Origin: Pseudonocardia sp.
Lineage (GTDB): Bacteria > Actinomycetota > Actinomycetes > Mycobacteriales > Pseudonocardiaceae
Direction: 5' to 3'
Assembly (NCBI RefSeq): GCF_025465255.1
Contig: NZ_JAODNI010000137.1
Span: 1 to 35,756, forward strand
Length of the DNA stretch: 35,756 bases
Shown here: positions 15,513 through 23,598 of the stretch, piece by piece
Layout: every line of letters starts with the position of its first letter
How positions within the stretch are numbered: position 1 is the stretch's first letter
Notes under the pieces: generated by a model
The model's database searches: none
What the model was told of the DNA's origin: nothing
The model's input: the letters and a program-made list of their open reading frames with translations, nothing else
Position numbers and translations under genes: made by a program

Positions 15513-15530
15513 GACTAACGTTAACTAGTC
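15513..15530. promoter_or_regulatory. TetR-type operator candidate, site A
   Basis: GACTA-ACGTTAAC-TAGTC is an inverted repeat with perfect 5-bp arms, 57 bp upstream of the first tetR start. Its right part CGTTAACTAGTC matches site B (CGTTAGCTAGTC) in 11 of 12 bases. A related half-site GTTAGTA follows near 15544. Confidence 0.55.
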
Positions 15531-15716
15531 CAGCGGCCGGAAAGTTAGTAGGTGTCTTCCCGGTGGCGCAACCGTGCAGGCGGCCTGTCGCCGCGCGGGC
15601 TTGGCCATCTTCACCGGCAAATCCCCTGGTGTCGGCCGTTTGCTTGCCGTCGAGCCCAGGTTGCCCCTTGTCGGTCGTCGGTCGGGGTGGTTAGCTGCTG
15701 CCCGCACATGACTTAT

Positions 15717-15731
15717 GAGCGTTAGCTAGTC
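15717..15731. promoter_or_regulatory. TetR-type operator candidate, site B
   Basis: GAGCGTTAGCTAGTC lies 33 bp upstream of the DUF485 start. It shares CGTTARYTAGT with site A (tetR side) and GAGCGTTAGYTAGT with site C before coxG. Confidence 0.55.
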
Positions 15732-15763
15732 CCCTGTTCAAGCTCCATCTTCGGAGGGCCTCG

Positions 15764-16111
15764 ATGGCGAGACCGCAAGAAGTCGACTGGACCGCGTTGC
15801 GACGGTCCGATGCGTTCCAGGACCTGGCCGGCGGGCGTGGCCGGTTCGTGCGGACGGCGGTGATCGCGCTGCTCGGCTGGTTCGCGGTGTTTCTCGCCGT
15901 CGTCGGTGCCGCACCGGCTCTCGCCGGAACGGTCGTCGTCGCGGGGATGACCGTCGGGTTCCTGCTCGGCCTGAGCCAGTTCGGGCTCGCATGGTTCCTC
16001 ACCTGGCGCTACCTACGTCTGTCGAACCAGCGGTTCAGCGGCCTCGAGGAGCAGGTCCGCGCGATCGCCGCGGTGGGATCCGGCACCGACGCGCCCGAGG
16101 TGACGCGGTGA
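15764..16111 (+). CDS. DUF485 small membrane protein (symporter partner)
   Basis: Protein of 115 aa with two predicted transmembrane helices, about residues 30-50 (VIALLGWFAVFLAVVG) and 57-82 (VVVAGMTVGFLLGLSQFGLA). This is the DUF485/YjcH arrangement normally encoded just before acetate-type sodium/solute symporters. The ATG follows GGAGGG at a good distance. Its stop overlaps the symporter start as GTGA. It probably supports assembly or activity of the transporter in the cytoplasmic membrane; the biochemical role of the family is not settled. Confidence 0.85.
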   Translation: MARPQEVDWTALRRSDAFQDLAGGRGRFVRTAVIALLGWFAVFLAVVGAAPALAGTVVVAGMTVGFLLGLSQFGLAWFLTWRYLRLSNQRFSGLEEQVRAIAAVGSGTDAPEVTR

Positions 16112-17664
16112 ACGCCACCCGGCTGATCGCCTTCGCGCTGCTGGTCGCAGTCACGCTGGGGGTGACGGTCTGGGCGTCGCGCCGGACGAGGTCGGCGACC
16201 GAGTTCTTCGCCGCGGGGCGCAGCATCTCCGGCCCGCAGAACGGCCTGGCCATCGCCGGCGACCTGATGTCCGCGGCCACATTCCTCGGCTTCACGGGCC
16301 TGATGTACCTGTCCGGGTTCGACGGCTGGATCATGCCGGCGGTCACCCTCGTCGCGTTCGTGTTGATCCTGCTGCTGTTCGCCGAGCGGATGCGTAACGC
16401 AGGCCGCTTCACCGTCGCCGACGTGCTGTCCTTCCGATTGCGGGAGCGACCGGTCCGGGCCGCCACGGCAACGTCGACGGTGCTGGTGGCGGTGATGTAC
16501 CTGGTGGCGCAGCTGGTCGGGGCCGGGGTGTTGATCCGCGCGCTGACCGGTCTCTCGTTCGCCCCGGCCGTCGTGCTGACCGGGTTGGCGATGCTGGCCT
16601 ACGTGGTGTTCGGCGGCATGCTCGCCACGACCTGGGTGCAGATCATCAAGGCCTGCCTGTTGCTGGTCGTCGGCGCGGCCCTGTGCGTCGGCGTGCTCGC
16701 GCGCACGGGGTTCGACCTCGGCGTGTTGTTCACGACCGCCGCCGCGAACAGTCCTGCCGGCGACGCCTACCTCGCCCCTGGCGGGTCGGGACGCTCCTTC
16801 CTCGACACCGTCTCCGTCGCCCTGGCCTTCGCGATCGGGACGGCGGCGCTGCCGCACATCCTCATCCGGTTCTTCACCGTCCCGGATGCGAAGCAGGCCC
16901 GCAGCTCGGCGGGCTGGGCGACCGGCCTGATCGGCGCGTTCTTCGTGATGACCGCGGTGATCGGCTTCGGGGCTCGCGCTGTGCTTCCGCCCGAGGCCGC
17001 CCAGGAAGTGGGGAAGAGCGGGAACCTGGCGGCGCCGCTCCTGGCGGAGTTCCTGGGTGGCGGGCCCGGGACCTTCGGGGGTGACCTGTTCGTCGCAATC
17101 GTCTCAGCGGTTGCTTTCGCGACGATCCTCGCGGTGGTCGCGGGGCTGGTGCTCTCGGCATCGGGTGCGGTGGCGCACGACCTGTGGGCCAATGTCGTCC
17201 GGCGCGGTCGGGAGAGCGGCGACGAGACGGCGGTGGCCAGGCTGGCCGCGGCGGGTATCGGGGTCGTGGCGATCGTGATCACGCTGCTGATGGGGCCGAA
17301 CTTCAACGTCGCGTTCCTGGTCGGTCTCGCCCTCTCGGTGGCGGCCGGGGCGAACTTCCCGGCGTTGCTGCTGGCCCTGACCTGGCGCCGCTTCACCACC
17401 ACCGGGGCGATCGCCGGCATCGTCGCCGGTCTCGTGACCTCCGTCGTGTGCATCGTGCTGAGCCCGTCCGTGTGGCCGGGTGGCGCCGAGTCCGCGCCCT
17501 ACCCGGTCGAGTACCCGACCCTCGTGGCGATCCCGGTCGGCTTCCTGGCCTGCTGGCTCGGCACGGTGCTGTCCACGGAGCGGGGTGCCGAGCGTTCGTT
17601 CGACGAGCTCCAGGTCCGCTCGCAGACCGGGCTCGGTTCCGAGCCGACGCCTGCTGCCCACTAG
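16108..17664 (+). CDS. Sodium:solute symporter family transporter (ActP-like)
   Basis: Protein of 518 aa from the GTG overlapping the DUF485 stop; an upstream extension is a shadow. It has about 13 hydrophobic segments and the family landmarks ATEFFAAGRSISGPQNGLAI and GDLMSAATFLGFTGLMYLSG near the N-terminus, GGMLATTWVQIIKACLL in the middle and ALPHILIRFFTVPDAKQAR near 240-260. ActP-type members take up acetate and other short monocarboxylates with Na+ or H+. With an acyl-CoA ligase gene directly downstream, its cargo is probably the organic acid activated by that ligase. Confidence 0.9.
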   Translation: MNATRLIAFALLVAVTLGVTVWASRRTRSATEFFAAGRSISGPQNGLAIAGDLMSAATFLGFTGLMYLSGFDGWIMPAVTLVAFVLILLLFAERMRNAGRFTVADVLSFRLRERPVRAATATSTVLVAVMYLVAQLVGAGVLIRALTGLSFAPAVVLTGLAMLAYVVFGGMLATTWVQIIKACLLLVVGAALCVGVLARTGFDLGVLFTTAAANSPAGDAYLAPGGSGRSFLDTVSVALAFAIGTAALPHILIRFFTVPDAKQARSSAGWATGLIGAFFVMTAVIGFGARAVLPPEAAQEVGKSGNLAAPLLAEFLGGGPGTFGGDLFVAIVSAVAFATILAVVAGLVLSASGAVAHDLWANVVRRGRESGDETAVARLAAAGIGVVAIVITLLMGPNFNVAFLVGLALSVAAGANFPALLLALTWRRFTTTGAIAGIVAGLVTSVVCIVLSPSVWPGGAESAPYPVEYPTLVAIPVGFLACWLGTVLSTERGAERSFDELQVRSQTGLGSEPTPAAH

Positions 17665-17666
17665 TC

Positions 17667-17701
17667 ATCGGACCGGGCACTCGTAGTGGGCCCGGTCCGA
17701 T
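17667..17701 (+). terminator. Strong hairpin between symporter and acyl-CoA ligase genes
   Basis: ATCGGACCGGGC (17667-17678) pairs perfectly with GCCCGGTCCGAT (17690-17701), and the loop contains a further ACT/AGT pairing. It begins 2 bp after the symporter stop. The tail TCTCTGT is only moderately T-rich, so it may be a partial terminator or an RNA-stabilising structure that lowers expression of the ligase. Confidence 0.55.
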
Positions 17702-17729
17702 CTCTGTCCCAACGACCCGAGGAGGAACT

Positions 17730-19343
17730 GTGCTGCGCACGGAGTACGTCAGTACCGTGCCCGAGATCCTGGCGGGGCACGCCCGAGTGCGGCCGGACCG
17801 GATCGCCTACATCGACGATCGCCGCGCGGTGACCTACGGCGATCTCGCCGCCACGACGGCCCGGCTGGCAGGACACCTGCAGCGGATGGGGATCGAGCCC
17901 GGCGACCGCGTGCTCCTGTACATGGACAACTGCGTCGAGGTCGCCGAGTCCTACCTCGCGGTGCCCCGCACGGGCGGGGTGGCGGTGTGTGCGAACCCGC
18001 AGGCCGCGACTGCCGAGGTGGAGCACATCCTCACCGACAGCGGATCACGGGTCGTCATCACCGATACCGCACATGTCGCGTTCGCCCGCGAGCTCGCCGC
18101 GGAACACGGCGTCCTCGCAGTGGTGGTGGTGGGGGAGATCGACGGCGCGCCCGGACCGGTGGAAGAAGTGCGATACGAGGATCTGCTGAGCGCCGTCGCA
18201 GCCGAGGAGCCGCGCGACTGCCTCGGGCTCGACGACACGGCCTGGATGCTCTACACCTCGGGGACCACGGGCCGGCCCAAGGGCGTCTACCTCACCCAGC
18301 GCGGCTGCTTCTGGGTGGTGGCGGCCTGTTGGGCGCCGATCGCGGGTCTCGGCCCGGACGACGTGGTTCTCACCGCCCTGCCCCTGTTCCACTCCTACGC
18401 CCTGGTCCTGTGCGTGCTGGGGGTGTTCGCGGTCGGCGCGAGCGAGCGGATCCTGCCACGGTTCTCGGTGACCGACACCGCGAGCCGGTTCGTCGGCGGC
18501 CCGGAAGGTGACGTCACGGTGTTCCCGGGTGTCCCGACGATGTTCCATTATCTGCTCGACCGGGTCGGAGACGAGGGGTTGAAGGCGCCGGCGCTGCGGA
18601 TGTGCGTGTCGGCGGGGGCCATCCTGCCGGCGGCGGTGAACGAGGGTTTCGAGGCCGCCTTCGGGATCCCGTTGCTCGACGGCTACGGCATCACCGAAAC
18701 CTCGACGATGGTGACGATGAACTGGCCGACGGGGGCGCGGGTCATGGGCTCCTGTGGTCTGCCGCTACCCGGGTTGACGGTGCGGCTGGTCGACCCGGGG
18801 ACCGGCCGCGACGTCGTGCCGGGTGACGAAGGCGAGCTGTGGGTCCAGGGGCCGAACGTCACCCCCGGCTACCACAACCTGCCGGAGGCGACGGCTGCGG
18901 TGTTGGTCGACGGCTGGTACCGCACGGGCGACCTGGCCCGTCGCGACGAGAACGGCTACCTGCGGATCAGTGGGCGCACCAAGGAGCTGATCATCCGCGG
19001 CGGGGAGAACATCTACCCGGCCGAGGTGGAGGATGCGTTGAGCGCCTCGGACGAAGTCCGCGACGTGGCGGTGGTCGGGGTGCCGCACGGGCACCTCGGT
19101 GAGGTGCCGGTCGCCTTCGTGGTGCCACGCGTGCCCGGCCGGCTGGACGCCGAAGCGGTCCTGGCCGTTGCCCGGCAACGGCTCTCGTCGTTCAAGCTTC
19201 CCGAGCGGCTGATCGAGTGCGAGCAGATCCCGCGCACCGGGTCAGGGAAGATCCTGCGCTTCCGACTCGAGGAGGAGGCGACCGGTGGCATCTCGCACGC
19301 CGATCACGGGTCGCTTCCGGAGGTGCCGTCCCCCGCCGGGTGA
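17730..19343 (+). CDS. AMP-dependent acyl-CoA synthetase/ligase
   Basis: Protein of 537 aa from GTG, placed by the strong GGAGGA site seven bases upstream. Adenylation motifs are complete: YTSGTTGRPKGV near 175-186, DGYGITETS near 318, YRTGDLARRDENGYLRISGR near 395-415, the hinge region GRTKELIIRGGENIYPAEVE, and the catalytic lysine in TGSGKILR near 510. It makes a CoA thioester from a carboxylic acid, ATP and CoA. Position after the symporter and before the molybdenum-hydroxylase operon suggests it starts a CoA-dependent route. The substrate class (medium-chain, alicyclic or aromatic acid) is not determinable here. Confidence 0.9.
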   Translation: MLRTEYVSTVPEILAGHARVRPDRIAYIDDRRAVTYGDLAATTARLAGHLQRMGIEPGDRVLLYMDNCVEVAESYLAVPRTGGVAVCANPQAATAEVEHILTDSGSRVVITDTAHVAFARELAAEHGVLAVVVVGEIDGAPGPVEEVRYEDLLSAVAAEEPRDCLGLDDTAWMLYTSGTTGRPKGVYLTQRGCFWVVAACWAPIAGLGPDDVVLTALPLFHSYALVLCVLGVFAVGASERILPRFSVTDTASRFVGGPEGDVTVFPGVPTMFHYLLDRVGDEGLKAPALRMCVSAGAILPAAVNEGFEAAFGIPLLDGYGITETSTMVTMNWPTGARVMGSCGLPLPGLTVRLVDPGTGRDVVPGDEGELWVQGPNVTPGYHNLPEATAAVLVDGWYRTGDLARRDENGYLRISGRTKELIIRGGENIYPAEVEDALSASDEVRDVAVVGVPHGHLGEVPVAFVVPRVPGRLDAEAVLAVARQRLSSFKLPERLIECEQIPRTGSGKILRFRLEEEATGGISHADHGSLPEVPSPAG

Positions 19344-19397
19344 CGGGGCGCACGTCGGCTGGCCGCGAGGACGCGGTGTGCCCTACGGTCACTAAAG

Positions 19398-19411
19398 AGC
19401 GTTAGTTAGTA
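19398..19411. promoter_or_regulatory. TetR-type operator candidate, site C
   Basis: GAGCGTTAGTTAGT lies 17 bp upstream of the coxG-like start, immediately before the AAGGAG ribosome site. It matches site B in 13 of 14 bases and is preceded by ACTAAA, possibly the other arm. Confidence 0.55.
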
Positions 19412-19428
19412 AGGAGCGCAGAGAAGCG

Positions 19429-20223
19429 ATGGAGCTGATCAACACGTTCAGCGTGTCCCAGCCCGTGGACCGCGCGTGGGCGGTCATCACCGACCTCGAG
19501 CGTGTCGCGCCGTGCCTGCCCGGCGCGGCCCTGCTCGGAGTGGACGGCGACGACTACAAGGGTGCGGTCAAGGTGAAGGTCGGGCCGGTGACCGCCCAGT
19601 ACGAGGGGATCGCCCGGTTCGCCCAGAGGGACGACGAGAAGCACCACGCCGTGCTGCGGGCCGAAGGCCGTGACGTCCGCGGCCAGGGCAACGCCGCGGC
19701 GACCATCGACCTCCAGCTACGGCCGCAGGGCGAGGGAACGGAGGTCCACGTCATCACCGACCTGGAGCTCGCCGGCCGGGTCGCCCAGTTCGGGCGCGGG
19801 GTGATCGCCGACGTCAGCGGCAAGCTGATCGGCCAGTTCGCCCGGCGGCTCGAGGAGGAGATGGGCCGGGACGGCACCGGCGCCACCGCGGGCCGCTCCA
19901 AGGCCTCTCCGGGCAACGGGGCGGCTGCTCCGACGGGCTCCGCGGCGGTCGCCGCCCGCCACGGCCTCGACGACGTCGAGCCCCTCGATCTCATGGCCAC
20001 CGGCGGGAGCGCCGTCGCTGCGCTGCTGAAGCAGCAGGCGCTGCCGATCGGCCTCGGAGTCCTCGGCCTCGTGCTCGGCTGGCTGCTGGGCCGATCAGGG
20101 CGCCGCCCGGCGCCGCCGATGGCCGGTGTCCTTCCCGGCGGCGCCTCGGCACCGCTGGTCCTCCAGCTCCTGCTGCCGACGCCCGGCCGACCCACCATCT
20201 CCGACGCGGAAGGGAACCGATGA
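19429..20223 (+). CDS. CoxG-like SRPBCC protein with C-terminal membrane anchor
   Basis: Protein of 264 aa. Residues 1-145 form a CoxG/SRPBCC domain (INTFSVSQPVDRAWAVITDL, CLPGAALL, VKVKVGPVTAQYEG, ADVSGKLIGQFARRLEEEM). A low-complexity linker follows, and a hydrophobic helix at about 205-222 (LPIGLGVLGLVLGWLLG) probably anchors it in the membrane. In CO dehydrogenase systems CoxG recruits the enzyme to the cytoplasmic membrane, so this protein may tether the second molybdenum hydroxylase to the respiratory chain. It is the first gene of the nine-gene operon and overlaps the aldehyde dehydrogenase start by ATGA. Confidence 0.87.
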   Translation: MELINTFSVSQPVDRAWAVITDLERVAPCLPGAALLGVDGDDYKGAVKVKVGPVTAQYEGIARFAQRDDEKHHAVLRAEGRDVRGQGNAAATIDLQLRPQGEGTEVHVITDLELAGRVAQFGRGVIADVSGKLIGQFARRLEEEMGRDGTGATAGRSKASPGNGAAAPTGSAAVAARHGLDDVEPLDLMATGGSAVAALLKQQALPIGLGVLGLVLGWLLGRSGRRPAPPMAGVLPGGASAPLVLQLLLPTPGRPTISDAEGNR

Positions 20224-21647
20224 CCGACGCGACGACCCGAGACACAGTTCAGCGCGAGGCCGAGCTCTACATCGGGGGCCGCTGGGTCCCCGGAGGTGGT
20301 ACCGACCTCGAGGTCGAGAACCCGGCGACCGAGCAGGTCACAGGGGTGATCACCCAGGCCTCCACCGGCGACGTCGAGGCGGCGGTGGCGGCCGCCAAGG
20401 CGGCGTTCCCCGAGTGGGCCGGGAGACCGGTCGCCGAGCGGGCGGCGGTGCTGCGCCGCGTCCGCGACATCGTGGCAGAGCGGGCGGACGTGTTCGCCGA
20501 CATCATCAACCGGGAGCAGGGGTCGCCGCCCAAGCTCGCGCGTGCCCTGCACGTCGACACCCCGATCGCGGTGGTCGACGCGACGATCGCGGCACTCGAG
20601 CGGTTCCCGTTCGCCTCGGAGATCGGGAACTCGCTCATCCGCCGCGAGCCGGTCGGGGTGGTCGCCGCGATCACCCCGTGGAACCTGCCCCTGCACCAGG
20701 TCGTGGTGAAGGTGGTCCCGGCGCTCGCGGCCGGCACGACCGTGGTGCTCAAGCCGGCCGGGCTGACCCCGCTGGCGGCGTTCGAGCTGGCCCGGGCGTT
20801 CGATGCGGCCGGGCTCCCGCCCGGAGTGTTCAACCTCGTCCCCGGCAGCGGACGGGTCGTGGGCGACCTGCTCACCCGCCACCCCGACGTCGCCCAGGTG
20901 TCGTTCACCGGTTCGACGCCGGTGGGCCGCACGATCGCAGGCGTGGCGGCGGAGACGCTCAAGCGGGTCACGCTGGAGCTGGGGGGCAAGTCCGCGAGCG
21001 TGGTGCTCTCCGACGCCACCGACGAGCTGCTGGCGAAGGCGGTCAAGATCACCGTGGCGAACTGTTTCCTCAACGGCGGTCAGACCTGCACCGCGTTGTC
21101 GCGGCTGATCGTCCCGGGGCACCGGGTCGAGCAGGTCGAGGAGCTCGCCGCGGCCGCCGCGGCGAAGTACGCCCCGGGATCGCGGCTGGGGCCGCTGATC
21201 TCCGCCGACCAGCGCAAGGAGGTCGAGTCCTTCCTCGAGCCGGGCGCGGGCGGCTCCGCCGCGGTCACGGTGACCTCGCCCGTGGACCTGCCCGCACATG
21301 GCTTCTACGTGACCCCGACCGTCGTCTCGCGGGTCGACCCGGACTCGCGGCTGGCGCAGGAGGAGGTCTTCGGACCGGTGCTGTCGATCCTGTCGGCGGG
21401 CTCGGACGACGACGCCGTCGCGATCGCGAACAACAGCATCTACGGACTGGGCGGCGCGGTCTGGGGCACCGACAGCGATGCCGCCCTTGCGGCGGCGGCG
21501 CGGATGCAGACCGGCCAGGTCGACGTCAACGGCGGCACCTTCAACGCAGGTGCCCCGTTCGGTGGTTACAAGCAGTCCGGCACGGGCAGAGAGATCGGCG
21601 AGTACGGCATCGCCGACGTCTGCGAGATCAAGGCGGTGCAGCGGTGA
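20220..21647 (+). CDS. NAD(P)-dependent aldehyde dehydrogenase
   Basis: Protein of 475 aa, typical length. Catalytic residues are visible: N155 in TPWNLPLHQ, K178 in VVLKPAG, E253 in TLELGGKS and the nucleophile C290 in NGGQTCTA; EEVFGPVLS lies near 380. KPAG replaces the common KPSE, which may affect cofactor choice. It oxidises an aldehyde to an acid and sits next to an alcohol dehydrogenase (GTGA overlap), so the pair probably converts an alcohol to an acid through the aldehyde. Tight coupling at both ends shows it belongs to the operon. Confidence 0.93.
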   Translation: MTDATTRDTVQREAELYIGGRWVPGGGTDLEVENPATEQVTGVITQASTGDVEAAVAAAKAAFPEWAGRPVAERAAVLRRVRDIVAERADVFADIINREQGSPPKLARALHVDTPIAVVDATIAALERFPFASEIGNSLIRREPVGVVAAITPWNLPLHQVVVKVVPALAAGTTVVLKPAGLTPLAAFELARAFDAAGLPPGVFNLVPGSGRVVGDLLTRHPDVAQVSFTGSTPVGRTIAGVAAETLKRVTLELGGKSASVVLSDATDELLAKAVKITVANCFLNGGQTCTALSRLIVPGHRVEQVEELAAAAAAKYAPGSRLGPLISADQRKEVESFLEPGAGGSAAVTVTSPVDLPAHGFYVTPTVVSRVDPDSRLAQEEVFGPVLSILSAGSDDDAVAIANNSIYGLGGAVWGTDSDAALAAAARMQTGQVDVNGGTFNAGAPFGGYKQSGTGREIGEYGIADVCEIKAVQR

Positions 21648-22789
21648 GCGTTCGGACCGAGACGAGCCAGGACATCGCGGCGGAGTACCCGCACGAGGTC
21701 CGCGCGGCGGTGCTGCGCACGGTCGGTGAGCCGATGACGGTCGAGACCGTGCGGCTGCGGGCCGTCGGGCCCGGCGACGTCCGGGTGCGGATCGAGCAGA
21801 CCGGCGTCTGCCACTCCGACCTGTCGTTGGCGAACGGGAAACTTCCTCAGCCGCTGCCCGCGGTCCTGGGGCACGAGGCGTGCGGAACGGTCGTCGAGAC
21901 CGGGGCGGAGGTCACCGACCTCGACCTGGGACAGCGGGTCATCCTGCTGTGGATCACCCCGTGCCGGCACTGCTTCGCGTGCACCCACGGCCAGCCCCAT
22001 CTGTGCGAGAACGGGTCCACCCGGTCGTCGGAGCCGTATGCCGTGACCGGCGACGGGGAACCGGTCTATCCGGGACTGACCGTGGGCTCGTTCGCCGAGC
22101 AGACGGTCGTGCCTCGCGGCGCGGTCGTCGCGGTCCCGGACGACATCGACACCGCCGACGCCGCCCTGCTGGGCTGCGCCGTGACCACGGGGGTCGGCGC
22201 CGTCACCCACACCGCGCACGTCACCCCCGAGTCGTCGGTGCTGGTCATCGGCCTGGGTGGAGTCGGTCTGTCGGTGCTGCAGGGCGCACGCCTCGCCGGC
22301 GCGACCACGATCATCGCCGTCGACCGCAACACGGAGAAGGCCGACCAGGCCAGGGCCGCGGGCGCCACCCACTTCGTCGCGGCCGACGACGACACCAAGA
22401 AGGCCGTCCGCGCACTGACCGAGAAGCGGGGCGCGGACTTCGCCTTCGACTGCGTCGGTTCCTCGCGCACCATCCGGGACATGTGGTCGTTGACCCGTCG
22501 CGGAGGGGCGTCCACCGTCGTCGGGATCGGCGGCAAGGACGACACCGTCTCGTTCTCCGCGCTCGAGCTGTTCCACTTCGCCCGTACCCTGCGCGGATGC
22601 GTCGCCGGATCCGTCGACGCCGTCGCGGACATGCCCCGCTTCTTCGACTGGGTCCGCTCGGGCGAGCTGGACCTGCGCGGCCTCGTCACCGGTCACGGCG
22701 AGCTGGCCGACGTCAACCACGCTCTCGACGAGCTCGCGGCCGGCCGTGGCGTCCGCACGCTGCTCACGCCGGGGGAGGGGACCCGATGA
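21644..22789 (+). CDS. Zinc-dependent alcohol dehydrogenase (MDR superfamily)
   Basis: Protein of 381 aa from GTG. Catalytic zinc ligands are C56 (TGVCHSD), H77 with E78 (GHEACG) and C178 (LLGCAVTTG); structural zinc cysteines are C107, C110, C113 and C121. The NAD-binding motif GLGGVG is at 203-208. The closest recognisable class is the class III/aryl-alcohol type. It would oxidise a primary alcohol, passing the aldehyde to the gene upstream. Start and stop overlap the neighbours (GTGA, ATGA). Confidence 0.92.
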   Translation: MSVRTETSQDIAAEYPHEVRAAVLRTVGEPMTVETVRLRAVGPGDVRVRIEQTGVCHSDLSLANGKLPQPLPAVLGHEACGTVVETGAEVTDLDLGQRVILLWITPCRHCFACTHGQPHLCENGSTRSSEPYAVTGDGEPVYPGLTVGSFAEQTVVPRGAVVAVPDDIDTADAALLGCAVTTGVGAVTHTAHVTPESSVLVIGLGGVGLSVLQGARLAGATTIIAVDRNTEKADQARAAGATHFVAADDDTKKAVRALTEKRGADFAFDCVGSSRTIRDMWSLTRRGGASTVVGIGGKDDTVSFSALELFHFARTLRGCVAGSVDAVADMPRFFDWVRSGELDLRGLVTGHGELADVNHALDELAAGRGVRTLLTPGEGTR

Positions 22790-23580
22790 AGGTCGGCGCG
22801 ATCGAGATCCTCCCGGTGCTCGACGGCGTCGGGAAGGAGGCGGCCGCCGAGGTGCTGACCCGCCCAGACGTCCCGGATGCCTGGTCCTGCCACGCCGACC
22901 TGCTCGACGAGCACGGCGTGCTGCACCTGGACCTCGGTGGATTCCTCATCCGGACCGGTGACCGGACCGTCCTGGTCGACGCGGGCGTGGGGACGATCGA
23001 CAACGGGAAGTACGCCGGCGGCGGTTTCCTCGACTCCCTGCGCGGACTGGGGGTGACGCCGGACGAGGTCACCGACGTGCTGTTCACGCACCTGCACTTC
23101 GACCACGTCGGGTGGGCGACGAAGAAGGGCGAGGTCGTCTTCCCGAATGCCACCTACCGGGTGCATTCGGCCGACTGGGCGCACTTCGTCGAGTCCGCCG
23201 ACGCCGAGCCGGGCGCGGTCCGGAAGCTCTCGCCGTTGGCGAGCAGGCTGGAGACCTTCACCACCGACGGCGCGCTCGCGCCCGGCCTCAGCGCCCGGCA
23301 CACCCCGGGGCACACCCCCGGCTCGACCGTCTACGTCGTCGCCGACGGCGACGAGCGGGCCCTGCTGCTCGGCGACGTCGTCCACTCGGTGGTCGAGCTG
23401 CACGAGCGGGACTGGGAGGCGGTCTTCGACGTCGACCCGGTCGCCGCGTCCGCCGTGCGGAACGCGATCGCCGACGAGGTCGCGGACTCCACCGATCTCG
23501 TCGTCGGCGCCCACTTTCCGGGGTTGCGGTTCGGCCGCGTGGTCACCGCGTTCGGCAACCGCACCTTCCAGACCTTCTAG
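22786..23580 (+). CDS. MBL-fold metallo-hydrolase
   Basis: Protein of 264 aa. The zinc motif HLHFDH is at 102-107 (FTHLHFDHVGW), with H176 (RHTPGHTPGS) and D197 (LLGDVVHS); a final histidine lies in GAHFPG. The architecture resembles quorum-lactonase/glyoxalase II-like MBL enzymes. It shares little with the MBL protein at 9079-10020 beyond the fold. It sits between alcohol dehydrogenase and SDR in the operon and probably opens a lactone or hydrolyses a thioester of the pathway. Confidence 0.88.
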   Translation: MKVGAIEILPVLDGVGKEAAAEVLTRPDVPDAWSCHADLLDEHGVLHLDLGGFLIRTGDRTVLVDAGVGTIDNGKYAGGGFLDSLRGLGVTPDEVTDVLFTHLHFDHVGWATKKGEVVFPNATYRVHSADWAHFVESADAEPGAVRKLSPLASRLETFTTDGALAPGLSARHTPGHTPGSTVYVVADGDERALLLGDVVHSVVELHERDWEAVFDVDPVAASAVRNAIADEVADSTDLVVGAHFPGLRFGRVVTAFGNRTFQTF

Positions 23581-23598
23581 GACATCACGGAGCGCACC

